This document shows positions 1 to 5,485 of a stretch of DNA of 5,915 nucleotides, in pieces. This DNA comes from Candidatus Omnitrophota bacterium. Lineage in GTDB: Bacteria; Ratteibacteria; UBA8468; B48-G9; JAFGKM01. How positions within the stretch are numbered: the stretch's first letter is position 1; every line of letters starts with the position of its first letter. The notes beneath the pieces were generated by a model, which did no database searches, had not been told where the DNA came from, and was given only the letters and a program-made list of their open reading frames with translations. Made by a program: the position numbers and the translations under genes. Where the stretch lies: the NCBI GenBank assembly GCA_023819545.1, contig JAMWCA010000084.1, forward strand, positions 1 to 5,915. Direction: 5' to 3'.

Positions 1-1
1 C

Positions 2-1120
2 AATAGAAATTTAGGAGATATATATATTTTAATTGACTGGAGATGGATGGATAATAATGAATTTTTTATTGATTATTTTAAAGACAAATATATGGAAAAA
101 TCAAAAACTTTTAATTATTTTTCTATTACTAAATATTTTGACAAAAGCATTTTAGAATTTAATATAAGAGAAAATGCAAATGAAGAAATTTTAAAAGTTG
201 AAAAAATTCCTGAGATAAGGTATTTTGTCCCTTATTTTAATTTTTCAGAAAAACCTTTGTTTTTTACTTATGACTTTAGATTTACAAATTTTTATAAGGA
301 TAGCCAATTTTATCCAAGAGTATTGAATAAACTTGACATTGAGTATAAAAATGACTATGCTTATCTTACATTAAAACCAGTTATCTCTCTTTCTTCTTTA
401 AATTATCTTAATAGTAATTTTTATAAATCTAACTATATTTTTGAGGGAGGTGTAAACTTCTCTACAAATTTTTATAGTAATTTTTTTGATGGCAATATAG
501 TTTTTACACCTTCGTTTTATATCTTTAACAGAAAAACAAAATATAGTCCTGAACAATTGATTAAATTTGATGAATTTGAAGAGAAAAATAGCGGTAATTT
601 TCTTAATTCTTCATTTTTATGGAATATAAATCAATACAAAGATTTAGCAGGAAAACTTCAAATAGAAAATCTATTCAATTTAGACAAAAATAAATTTGAA
701 GATTTTTTGTTTAAGTATGAATTTGAAAAAGGAAAATTTAAAATTGAGGGAGAGAACCTATGGGATTTAGAAGGTGAGAATATTAATTATAATTTTGGTG
801 TTAATACAATTTCTTATGAAATCCAAAATAATAAATTTTCAATTGGGACAAGAATTGATAGAAAAGCAGATATATTAGGTCTTGAAACATGGTGGCAGAA
901 ATCTTTTAAAAATAATTTGAATTATAGAATTGGGCTTTTTTATGATTTTGATTCAAAACAATTATTAACGCAAACTTATGAAATCTGGAAAAAAATACAT
1001 TGTTTAACATTGAGTTTTAGGTTCACAAAGGATAGAGAAAATAAGTCGTTTTATGTCTTTATTGTTCCAACAATATTTTTTGAAAATAATTGGCAAAGGA
1101 GGTTTGAAAAATGGAAATAA
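2..1120 (+). CDS. lptD: LptD-like outer-membrane beta-barrel protein, C-terminal part (5' end outside window)
   Basis: The reading frame is open from base 2 with no start required, giving 372 residues. The ATG at 47 is probably internal, because the 15 codons before it (NRNLGDIY...DWRW) read as normal barrel sequence with no ribosome site. The protein is rich in aromatic residues and Asn, with alternating polar/hydrophobic strands throughout, as expected of a transmembrane beta-barrel. The opening stretch and the end (a KKIHCLTLSFRF strand followed by ENKSFYVFIVPTIFF) resemble the C-terminal barrel of LptD/OstA, where a Trp/Cys-bearing strand precedes the last strand. LptD, with LptE, inserts lipopolysaccharide into the outer leaflet of the outer membrane. 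The assignment rests on pattern and not on catalytic residues; another large barrel protein is the alternative. The last codons overlap the rph start by 10 bases and contain its ribosome-binding site, so the two are probably cotranscribed. Confidence 0.6.
   Translation, partial: NRNLGDIYILIDWRWMDNNEFFIDYFKDKYMEKSKTFNYFSITKYFDKSILEFNIRENANEEILKVEKIPEIRYFVPYFNFSEKPLFFTYDFRFTNFYKDSQFYPRVLNKLDIEYKNDYAYLTLKPVISLSSLNYLNSNFYKSNYIFEGGVNFSTNFYSNFFDGNIVFTPSFYIFNRKTKYSPEQLIKFDEFEEKNSGNFLNSSFLWNINQYKDLAGKLQIENLFNLDKNKFEDFLFKYEFEKGKFKIEGENLWDLEGENINYNFGVNTISYEIQNNKFSIGTRIDRKADILGLETWWQKSFKNNLNYRIGLFYDFDSKQLLTQTYEIWKKIHCLTLSFRFTKDRENKSFYVFIVPTIFFENNWQRRFEKWK
1095..1102 (+). promoter_or_regulatory. Ribosome-binding site of rph
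   Basis: AAAGGAGG lies 8 bases before the ATG at 1111, inside the last codons of the LptD-like gene. It fixes the rph start and points to translational coupling across the 10-base overlap. Confidence 0.8.
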
Positions 1121-1851
1121 AAAGAAAAAACAATAGACCTTATGATCAAATAAGAGAAATTAAAATAACTAAAGGATTTTTAAAATATGCTTCTGGTTCA
1201 TGTTTGATAGAAATCGGAGATACAAAAGTTATATGTGCTGTTAATTATGAAGATAAAGTCCCTCAATGGCTAAAAGATACTGGGAATGGATGGATTACTG
1301 CTGAATATTCACTTTTACCCTCATCCACGCAAGAAAGGGTGCCAAGAAGTTCTATAACTTCTGGCAGGACTCATGAAATTCAGAGAATGATAGGAAGGTC
1401 ATTAAGAGGAGTAGTGGATTTAAAAAGAGTTGGAGAAAGGACTTTTTGGGTTGATTGTGATGTAATACAGGCAGATGGGGGAACAAGAATAGCAGGAGTT
1501 ATTGGTGGTTTCATTGCACTTGTTGATTGTCTGAATAAATTGAAAAATTCTGGTTTAATAAGTGTTCCTGTTTTAAAAAATTATATTGGTGCTATAAGTG
1601 TTGGAATAGTTCATGGTAATATCTTACTTGACCTTGATTATGCAGAAGATTCAATTGCTTCGGTGGATTTAAATGTTGTTATGACAGGAAGTGGTGAATT
1701 TATTGAGATACAAGGGACTGCAGAAGGATATCCATTTACAAAAAAACAACTTGAGCAACTTTTATCTTTAGCAGAAAAAGGAATAAATAAGATAATTGAA
1801 ATAGAAAAAGAGGTATTAAAGGATGAAATTATGTTTTTACTTGGCCACTAA
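1111..1851 (+). CDS. rph: Ribonuclease PH
   Basis: Full-length (246 residues; the family is about 240-255). RNase PH is a phosphate-dependent 3'-to-5' exoribonuclease that trims tRNA precursors in the cytoplasm, usually as a hexamer. Family signatures are all present: GRTHEIQRMIGRSLR (85-99), GERTFWVDCDVIQADGGTR (108-126) ending in the phosphate-binding Thr125-Arg126, the acidic LLDLDYAEDS patch (172-181) with Asp174, Asp176 and Asp180 as metal/catalytic candidates, then VDLNVVMT (185-192) and EIQGTAEGYPF (199-209). The ATG at 1111 is preceded by an excellent Shine-Dalgarno. The 3' end overlaps rdgB by 29 bases; an rph-rdgB pair is common in bacteria. A tRNA without encoded CCA lies downstream in the same apparent transcript, which is a plausible substrate for this enzyme. 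No missing residues were seen. Confidence 0.97.
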   Translation: MEIKRKNNRPYDQIREIKITKGFLKYASGSCLIEIGDTKVICAVNYEDKVPQWLKDTGNGWITAEYSLLPSSTQERVPRSSITSGRTHEIQRMIGRSLRGVVDLKRVGERTFWVDCDVIQADGGTRIAGVIGGFIALVDCLNKLKNSGLISVPVLKNYIGAISVGIVHGNILLDLDYAEDSIASVDLNVVMTGSGEFIEIQGTAEGYPFTKKQLEQLLSLAEKGINKIIEIEKEVLKDEIMFLLGH

Positions 1852-2419
1852 AAATAAAAATAAAGTGATAGAAGTGAAAGATATAATTGGAGATGAAATA
1901 GAGGTTTTTTTACCACCAGATTTTATTGAATTTCCAGAAGAAATAGGAAATACTCTTGAAGAAAATGCCTATATTAAAGCATTACATTTAAGTAAATACA
2001 TAATAGATGAATATATTGTTGGTGAGGACTCAGGACTATTCGTTGAAAAATTGAATGGTTTACCAGGAATAATCTCTGCAAGATTTTCAGGAGAAAGAAA
2101 TGATAAAAAAAATATAGAAAAATTACTTAAAATGATGGAAAAATTTAAAAGGAAAGAAGATAGAAAAGGTAAATTTATCACAATCGCTTGCCTACTTGGT
2201 AAGGGAGAAAAAAGATTTTTCAAAGGGGAAATAGAAGGAATTATTACTTTTCAACCGCGAGGGACTAATGGTTTTGGATATGACCCTGTTTTTGAAATTC
2301 CTGAAATAGGCAAGACATTTGCTGAATTGAGTTTAGAGGAGAAAAATAAAATAAGTCATAGAACAAAAGCGTTTTTAAAATTAAAGGACTATTTGATTAA
2401 TAAACACAAAACAGGGTAA
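1823..2419 (+). CDS. rdgB: XTP/dITP pyrophosphatase (RdgB/HAM1 family)
   Basis: 198 residues, the normal length. The enzyme hydrolyses dITP, ITP and XTP to monophosphate and pyrophosphate, keeping deaminated purines out of DNA and RNA; it is cytoplasmic. Visible motifs: the N-terminal nucleotide-binding LATKNKNK (7-14), GNTLEENAYIKA (42-53), GEDSGLFVEKLNGLPGIISARF (67-88) with the catalytic Asp69 of the (D/E)DSG motif, FGYDPVF (151-157), the FAELS-EEKN segment (166-175) and SHR (178-180), which binds the purine. The ATG at 1823 lies inside rph (29-base overlap) and has GAGG at 1810-1813, 9 bases upstream. The first residues match the usual family start closely, supporting this choice over later starts. 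Coupled translation with rph is likely. An A8 run at 2104-2111 lies inside the gene with the frame intact. Confidence 0.96.
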   Translation: MKLCFYLATKNKNKVIEVKDIIGDEIEVFLPPDFIEFPEEIGNTLEENAYIKALHLSKYIIDEYIVGEDSGLFVEKLNGLPGIISARFSGERNDKKNIEKLLKMMEKFKRKEDRKGKFITIACLLGKGEKRFFKGEIEGIITFQPRGTNGFGYDPVFEIPEIGKTFAELSLEEKNKISHRTKAFLKLKDYLINKHKTG

Positions 2420-2422
2420 AAT
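2393..2422 (+). promoter_or_regulatory. Possible promoter for the tRNA, overlapping the end of rdgB
   Basis: TTGATT (2393-2398; 4 of 6 matches to the sigma70 -35) and TAAAAT (2417-2422; 5 of 6 to the -10) are 18 bases apart. Transcription would begin near 2429-2431, just before the first tRNA base at 2432. Such matches are frequent by chance in AT-rich DNA, and the tRNA could equally be read from the upstream operon promoter. Confidence 0.35.
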
Positions 2423-2431
2423 TTATTATCT

Positions 2432-2503
2432 GGCGGGGTAGCTCAGAGGCAGAGCAACCGGCTCATACCCGGTATGTCTGGGGTTCAAATCCCCATCCCG
2501 CCA
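2432..2503 (+). tRNA. tRNA-Met, elongator type (anticodon CAT)
   Basis: A complete cloverleaf can be drawn. The acceptor stem GGCGGGG (2432-2438) pairs with 2496-2502 with one G-T wobble at the inner end. The D stem is GCTC (2441-2444)/GAGC (2452-2455) with a 7-base loop. The anticodon stem is ACCGG (2457-2461)/CCGGT (2469-2473) around loop CTCATAC, anticodon CAT at 2464-2466. There is a five-base variable region, and the T stem TGGGG (2479-2483)/CCCCA (2491-2495) flanks TTCAAAT. The discriminator is A2503, and the 3' CCA is not encoded, so it must be added by a CCA-adding enzyme. The G1-C72 pair and the absence of three G-C pairs at the anticodon-stem base argue against initiator tRNA. The G4-C69 and G5-C68 pairs fit elongator Met better than lysidine-modified Ile2, though Ile2 is not fully excluded. 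It sits 12 bases after rdgB and 4 bases before the next start codon. Confidence 0.95.
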
Positions 2504-2507
2504 CAAA

Positions 2508-2957
2508 ATGATGAAATTCATAACTGATGGGATGTGTGGTGGACTTGCAAGATGGTTAAGATTGATAGGATATGATACTCTTTATTTTAATATTCAAAGA
2601 AAAATTGAACTTATAAGGATAGCAGAAAAAGAAAAAAGAATTATTCTTACAAAGGATAAAAAATTTGCTGAAAAATATCCAGAAATTGTGTTTTATATAG
2701 AAGGGGAAGATACATATAGCCAATTTAAAGAAGTTGTAAAAAAATTTGATTTGGAAATAAAGGAGGAAAATCTATTTAAAAGATGCTCAATATGTAATAC
2801 TAAACTTGAAGAAATAACGAAAGAAAAAGTAAAGAATCGCGTTCCTGAATATGTATATCAGAATAAAGAAAAATTTGCCTTATGCTCAAAATGTAATAAG
2901 ATTTACTGGGAGGGAGACCATTGCAAATATATAAGAGAAAGATTGAGAAATTTATAA
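2508..2957 (+). CDS. Mut7-C RNase-domain protein with C-terminal zinc ribbon
   Basis: 149 residues, typical of stand-alone bacterial Mut7-C proteins. The N-terminal half is a PIN-like nuclease fold: KFITDGMCGGLARWLRLIGYDTLY (3-26) carries the family's conserved Asp7, the G-LARWLR helix and Asp23, and RIILTKDKKFA (44-54) carries the TxD motif with Asp50. The C-terminal part is a four-cysteine zinc ribbon (Cys93-x2-Cys96 and Cys126-x2-Cys129) ending in the characteristic KIYWEGDH (131-138). Predicted activity is RNA cleavage, but substrate and role are not established for bacterial members. Two consecutive ATGs occur (2508, 2511). Either start keeps the domain whole, and no Shine-Dalgarno exists because the tRNA ends four bases upstream. 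The 3' end overlaps amrS by 37 bases and contains its ribosome site. Its place beside rph and a tRNA hints at a tRNA-related function (inference). Confidence 0.9.
   Translation: MMKFITDGMCGGLARWLRLIGYDTLYFNIQRKIELIRIAEKEKRIILTKDKKFAEKYPEIVFYIEGEDTYSQFKEVVKKFDLEIKEENLFKRCSICNTKLEEITKEKVKNRVPEYVYQNKEKFALCSKCNKIYWEGDHCKYIRERLRNL
2909..2913 (+). promoter_or_regulatory. Ribosome-binding site deciding the TTG start of amrS
   Basis: GGAGG, within a longer purine run at 2908-2916, lies 7 bases before TTG 2921. No other ATG, GTG or TTG occurs in this frame before the conserved cysteine cluster, so this site identifies the TTG as the true start. Confidence 0.75.
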
Positions 2958-4003
2958 TTTTATTTTTCCTTTTTCTATCTTTCCTTTTCGCACAAAACAA
3001 AGAAGCATCTTTTTATAAAAAACTTGAAAATAAACTTGTTCAATGTTTCTTATGTCCTAAAAATTGCATTATCCCACCTGGGAAATATGGTTTTTGCAGA
3101 GCAAGAAAAAATATAGATGGAAGTTTATATTCAATGGGCTATTCAAATCCATGTGCAGTTGCAATAGATCCGATAGAAAAAAAACCATTTTTCCATTTTT
3201 TACCTGGAACATATACATTTTCAATTGCTTCTGCTGGTTGTTCATTAAGATGCAAGTTTTGTCAAAATTGGGAAATATCACAGGTAACACCTGAAGAAAC
3301 AAGAAATATAAATCTATCTCCTGAAAAAGTTGTTGAATATGCAATAAAATATAAATGTCCTTCAATTGCTTATACTTATTCTGAACCAGTTAATTTTTAT
3401 GAGTATATGCTTGATACAGCGAAAATAGCAAAATCAAAAGGAATAAAAAATATAGTGCATACTGCTGGCTTTATAAATCCCCAACCACTTGAAAATCTTT
3501 GTAAATATTTAGATGCTGTAAATGTTGACCTTAAAGGATTTAATAATAAATTTTATAGAAATATATGTGAAGGAGAACTTGAAGTAATTTTAAATACTTT
3601 AAAAATTTTAAAGAAAAATAAAATTTGGATTGAAATAACAAACCTTATAATTCCAGGATATAATGATAAACCAGAAGAAATAAGAAATATGTGTATATGG
3701 ATAAAGAAAAATCTTGGAGAAAATGTTCCAATACATTTTTCAAGATTTCATCCAAGATATTTAATGCTTCATGTCCCATCAACTCCTGTTGAAACACTTG
3801 AAAGTGCAGTAAAAATTGCAAAGGATGTTGGTTTAAAATATGTTTATATTGGTAATGTTGAAAATTCTCAATATGAAAATACTTACTGTCCTAAATGTGG
3901 TAAAATTTTGATTAAAAGGAGAGGATTTTTTGTTCTTGAAAATAATATAAAAAATGGAAGATGTAATTTCTGTAAAACTAAAATTGAGGGGGTATGGGAA
4001 TGA
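2921..4003 (+). CDS. amrS: AmmeMemoRadiSam system radical SAM enzyme AmrS, with N-terminal signal/anchor segment
   Basis: 360 residues. The radical SAM cluster motif is C107-x3-C111-x2-C114 (GCSLRCKFCQNW), which binds a 4Fe-4S cluster that cleaves S-adenosylmethionine. Before it comes the family's cysteine-rich leader C42-x2-C45-P-x2-C49...GFC59 and the DPIEKKPFFHFLPG signature (83-96). After it come YTYSEP (151-156), NVDLKGF (201-207) and the Phe-His-Pro region (276-278). A C-terminal four-cysteine cluster (C323, C326, C348, C351) may bind zinc or another cluster. The substrate is unknown; the family is related to pyruvate formate-lyase activating enzymes. The start is TTG with GGAGG 7 bases upstream. 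Unusually, residues 1-24 form a signal-peptide-like stretch: basic (KRK, 5-7), then hydrophobic FIILFFLFLSFLFA (11-24), then AQN. No twin-arginine motif or lipobox Cys is present. It overlaps the Mut7-C gene by 37 bases and its TGA overlaps the next ATG. Confidence 0.93.
   Translation: MQIYKRKIEKFIILFFLFLSFLFAQNKEASFYKKLENKLVQCFLCPKNCIIPPGKYGFCRARKNIDGSLYSMGYSNPCAVAIDPIEKKPFFHFLPGTYTFSIASAGCSLRCKFCQNWEISQVTPEETRNINLSPEKVVEYAIKYKCPSIAYTYSEPVNFYEYMLDTAKIAKSKGIKNIVHTAGFINPQPLENLCKYLDAVNVDLKGFNNKFYRNICEGELEVILNTLKILKKNKIWIEITNLIIPGYNDKPEEIRNMCIWIKKNLGENVPIHFSRFHPRYLMLHVPSTPVETLESAVKIAKDVGLKYVYIGNVENSQYENTYCPKCGKILIKRRGFFVLENNIKNGRCNFCKTKIEGVWE
3986..3992 (+). promoter_or_regulatory. Ribosome-binding site for the ATG at 4000 (amrB start region)
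   Basis: GAGGGGG lies 7 bases before ATG 4000, which overlaps the amrS stop as ATGA (4000-4003), the classic coupled arrangement. By contrast the TTG at 4028 that opens the long amrB-amrA frame has only T-rich sequence upstream. An ATG at 3994 is in the same frame as 4000 but too close to the site. Confidence 0.7.
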
Positions 4004-4062
4004 AAAAAATATTTTTTTTTCTTATTTTTGTTTATTTCTTTAATTTTCCCTCAACAATATAG
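4000..4062 (+). other. Out-of-frame signal-peptide start of amrB (short ORF across an A7/T9 homopolymer)
   Basis: Reading from ATG 4000 gives MKKIFFFLIFVYFFNFPSTI and a TAG at 4060. If a single base is removed from the A7 run (4003-4009) or the T9 run (4012-4020), the same start instead reads MKKIFFFLFLFISLIFPQQ and joins the 473-residue AmrB-AmrA frame. The joined version is a well-formed signal peptide or membrane anchor. This is therefore most likely the true N-terminus, separated from its body by a one-base insertion, a sequencing or assembly error, or a slippage site. See the findings. Confidence 0.65.
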
Positions 4063-5449
4063 AAAGCCAGCATATTCTGGTTCATTTTATCCTTCTGATA
4101 AAGAAGTTTTAAAAAAACAACTTGACACTTTTTTTAAAAATGTGAATTATAAGGAAAAAGTAGAAAAAGAAAAAATAATAGGAATTATTGCTCCTCATGC
4201 TGGTTATATTTATTCAGGACAGGTTGCTGCCTATTCTTTTAAACTACTTCAGGGAATAAATATAAAAACAGTTATTTTAATTGGAAAGAGTCATCACAGT
4301 ATTTTCAAAGGCGCAATAATTGATGATAGAGATGGTTGGGAAACTCCGTTAGGAAATGTTGAGATAGACAAAAATATTTTTGAAAAACTGTATAAAAAGA
4401 AAAATTTTTCTGTCAATAAAACATTACTTGATTATGAACACTCTCTTGAAGTAGAAATTCCTTTTTTACAGTATATATTAAAAAACTTTAAAATTTTCCC
4501 AGTTTTAGTTGGTGATGCATCAAAAGAAAATGTTGAATTAATTGCAAATGATTTATATGATGTATTAAAAGAGAAAAAAAACTGGATTATAGTAGTTAGT
4601 ACAGACCTTTCTCATTATTATCCTTATGAATTAGCAAAACAGAAAGACCTTCTATTACTTGAAACATTAAAATCAAAAAACATAAACTTAATTTATTCAT
4701 ATCTTTCATCAAAAAAAATTGAAATGTGTGGAGATGCTGCTGTATTTATCCTACTTAAAATTGCTGAAAAATATCCTGATTATGAAGTAGAAATCTTAAA
4801 CTATGCAAATTCAGGTGATACAATTGGAGATAAAAGTAAGGTTGTTGGATATGGAAGTGCTGTAATATTGAAAAAAGAAAAAAAAGGAGGGGATATGCTA
4901 ACAGAAAAACAAAAGTCCCTATTATTAAGAATAGCAAGAGAAACACTTGAAAACTATTTATCAGGTAAAAAACTTCCTGAAATTAAAGTAGATGACCCTG
5001 TTCTGCTTGAAAAAAGAGGGGTCTTTGTAACTTTAAAGAAAAAAGGAGAGTTGAGAGGATGTATCGGATATATAGAAGGTGTTGAGCCACTTTATCTTGC
5101 TGTAAGAACCATGGCAATCAATTCAGCAGTGAAAGACCCAAGATTCCGACCAGTTGTTTTTGAAGAATTAAAAGATATAGAAATAGAAATCTCTGTTTTG
5201 ACTATTCCTAAGAGAGTAAAAAATGCAGATGAAATTGTTCTTGGAAGAGATGGAGTAATAGTGAAAAAGGGTTTTAATCAGGGTGTTTTTTTACCACAAG
5301 TTGCTGAAGAAACTGGTTGGTCAAAGGAAGAATTTTTAAGTTATTTATGTTTACATAAAGCAGGGTTGCCACCAGATGCATGGAAAGACCCAAAAACAGA
5401 ACTTTATATATTCCAAGCAGAAGTATTTAGTGAGCGCGAATTCAAATAA
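4028..5449 (+). CDS. amrB/amrA: AmrB-AmrA fusion: MEMO-family domain plus AMMECR1 domain (true start probably ATG 4000, frameshifted)
   Basis: Counted from TTG 4028 there are 473 residues in two domains. Residues 12-281 are MEMO/AmrB: RKPAYSGSFYP opens the domain, followed by APHAGYIYSG with His57, LIGKSHH with His89/His90, EHSLEVEIPFLQ (137-148), STDLSHYYP with Asp193/His196, and MCGD with Cys234. These correspond to the metal-pocket His, Asp and Cys residues known from MEMO1. Residues 290-470 are AMMECR1/AmrA: MLTEKQKSLLLRIARETLE, LRGCIGY (342-348), MAINSAVKDPRFRP (362-375) and FLPQVAEETGW (421-431). Stand-alone proteins of both kinds are common, and here they are joined by a short Lys/Gly linker. 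With AmrS they form the AmmeMemoRadiSam set, whose reaction is not known to me. The TTG has no ribosome site and lies in the middle of a hydrophobic segment, so it is a doubtful start; ATG 4000 plus a one-base shift is better. The gene is otherwise intact. Confidence 0.93.
   Translation: MFISLIFPQQYRKPAYSGSFYPSDKEVLKKQLDTFFKNVNYKEKVEKEKIIGIIAPHAGYIYSGQVAAYSFKLLQGINIKTVILIGKSHHSIFKGAIIDDRDGWETPLGNVEIDKNIFEKLYKKKNFSVNKTLLDYEHSLEVEIPFLQYILKNFKIFPVLVGDASKENVELIANDLYDVLKEKKNWIIVVSTDLSHYYPYELAKQKDLLLLETLKSKNINLIYSYLSSKKIEMCGDAAVFILLKIAEKYPDYEVEILNYANSGDTIGDKSKVVGYGSAVILKKEKKGGDMLTEKQKSLLLRIARETLENYLSGKKLPEIKVDDPVLLEKRGVFVTLKKKGELRGCIGYIEGVEPLYLAVRTMAINSAVKDPRFRPVVFEELKDIEIEISVLTIPKRVKNADEIVLGRDGVIVKKGFNQGVFLPQVAEETGWSKEEFLSYLCLHKAGLPPDAWKDPKTELYIFQAEVFSEREFK
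4885..4897 (+). promoter_or_regulatory. Internal ribosome-binding site and in-frame ATG for free AmrA
   Basis: AGGAGG (4885-4890), part of AGGAGGGG, precedes ATG 4895 by 4 bases. The ATG is in frame with the fusion and falls exactly where stand-alone AmrA proteins begin (MLTEKQ...). Spacing is slightly short but usable. The upstream run A6-G-A8 (4871-4885) supplies the linker lysines. Confidence 0.55.
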
Positions 5450-5462
5450 CGACCCGAAATTT

Positions 5463-5485
5463 CACCTACAAGGTGTAAGTTTTTT
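5463..5485 (+). terminator. Probable weak intrinsic terminator after amrB-amrA
   Basis: CACCT (5463-5467), loop ACA, AGGTG (5471-5475) forms a 5-base-pair hairpin 13 bases after the stop codon, followed by TAAG and six T (5480-5485). The stem is short and the T-run starts four bases after it, so termination strength is uncertain, but the position fits the end of the operon. Confidence 0.45.

Noticed and set aside
47..49. ATG 47 as the true start of the first gene
   Set aside because: The frame is open to the window edge and the preceding residues fit the same protein; no Shine-Dalgarno lies at the right distance (AGGAGA at 13-18 is about 28 bases away).
2104..2111. A8 run in rdgB as a slippage or frameshift site
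   Set aside because: The frame stays correct across it and all conserved rdgB motifs on both sides are intact; such runs are common in this A-rich DNA.
1969..2223. 84-codon open frame on the minus strand inside rdgB
   Set aside because: It lies wholly within the conserved rdgB coding sequence, is low-complexity (Phe/Ser/Leu-rich, the reverse of Lys/Glu codons), and has no ribosome site.
2432..2503. Initiator tRNA-fMet or lysidine-type tRNA-Ile2 as the identity of the CAT tRNA
   Set aside because: The first acceptor pair is G-C, not the mismatch of an initiator, and the anticodon stem is ACCGG/CCGGT rather than ending in three G-C pairs. The acceptor pairs are G4-C69 and G5-C68, unlike typical Ile2. 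Ile2 remains a small possibility.
2921..2995. Twin-arginine or lipoprotein signal at the AmrS N-terminus
   Set aside because: There is no RR motif and no Cys after the hydrophobic stretch; if exported, it would be an ordinary signal peptide or a membrane anchor.
2800..3000. 66-codon minus-strand frame across the Mut7-C/amrS overlap
   Set aside because: It is a shadow of two overlapping plus-strand genes with strong family motifs; its own product resembles nothing I know.
3064..3365. Open frames on both strands inside amrS
   Set aside because: They cover the AmrS cysteine clusters, which are clearly the coding frame; they are shadows caused by AT-rich codon use.
4755..4946. 63-codon minus-strand frame across the AmrB-AmrA linker
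   Set aside because: It is Phe/Leu-rich because it is the reverse of Lys/Glu-rich sequence, and it has no ribosome site.
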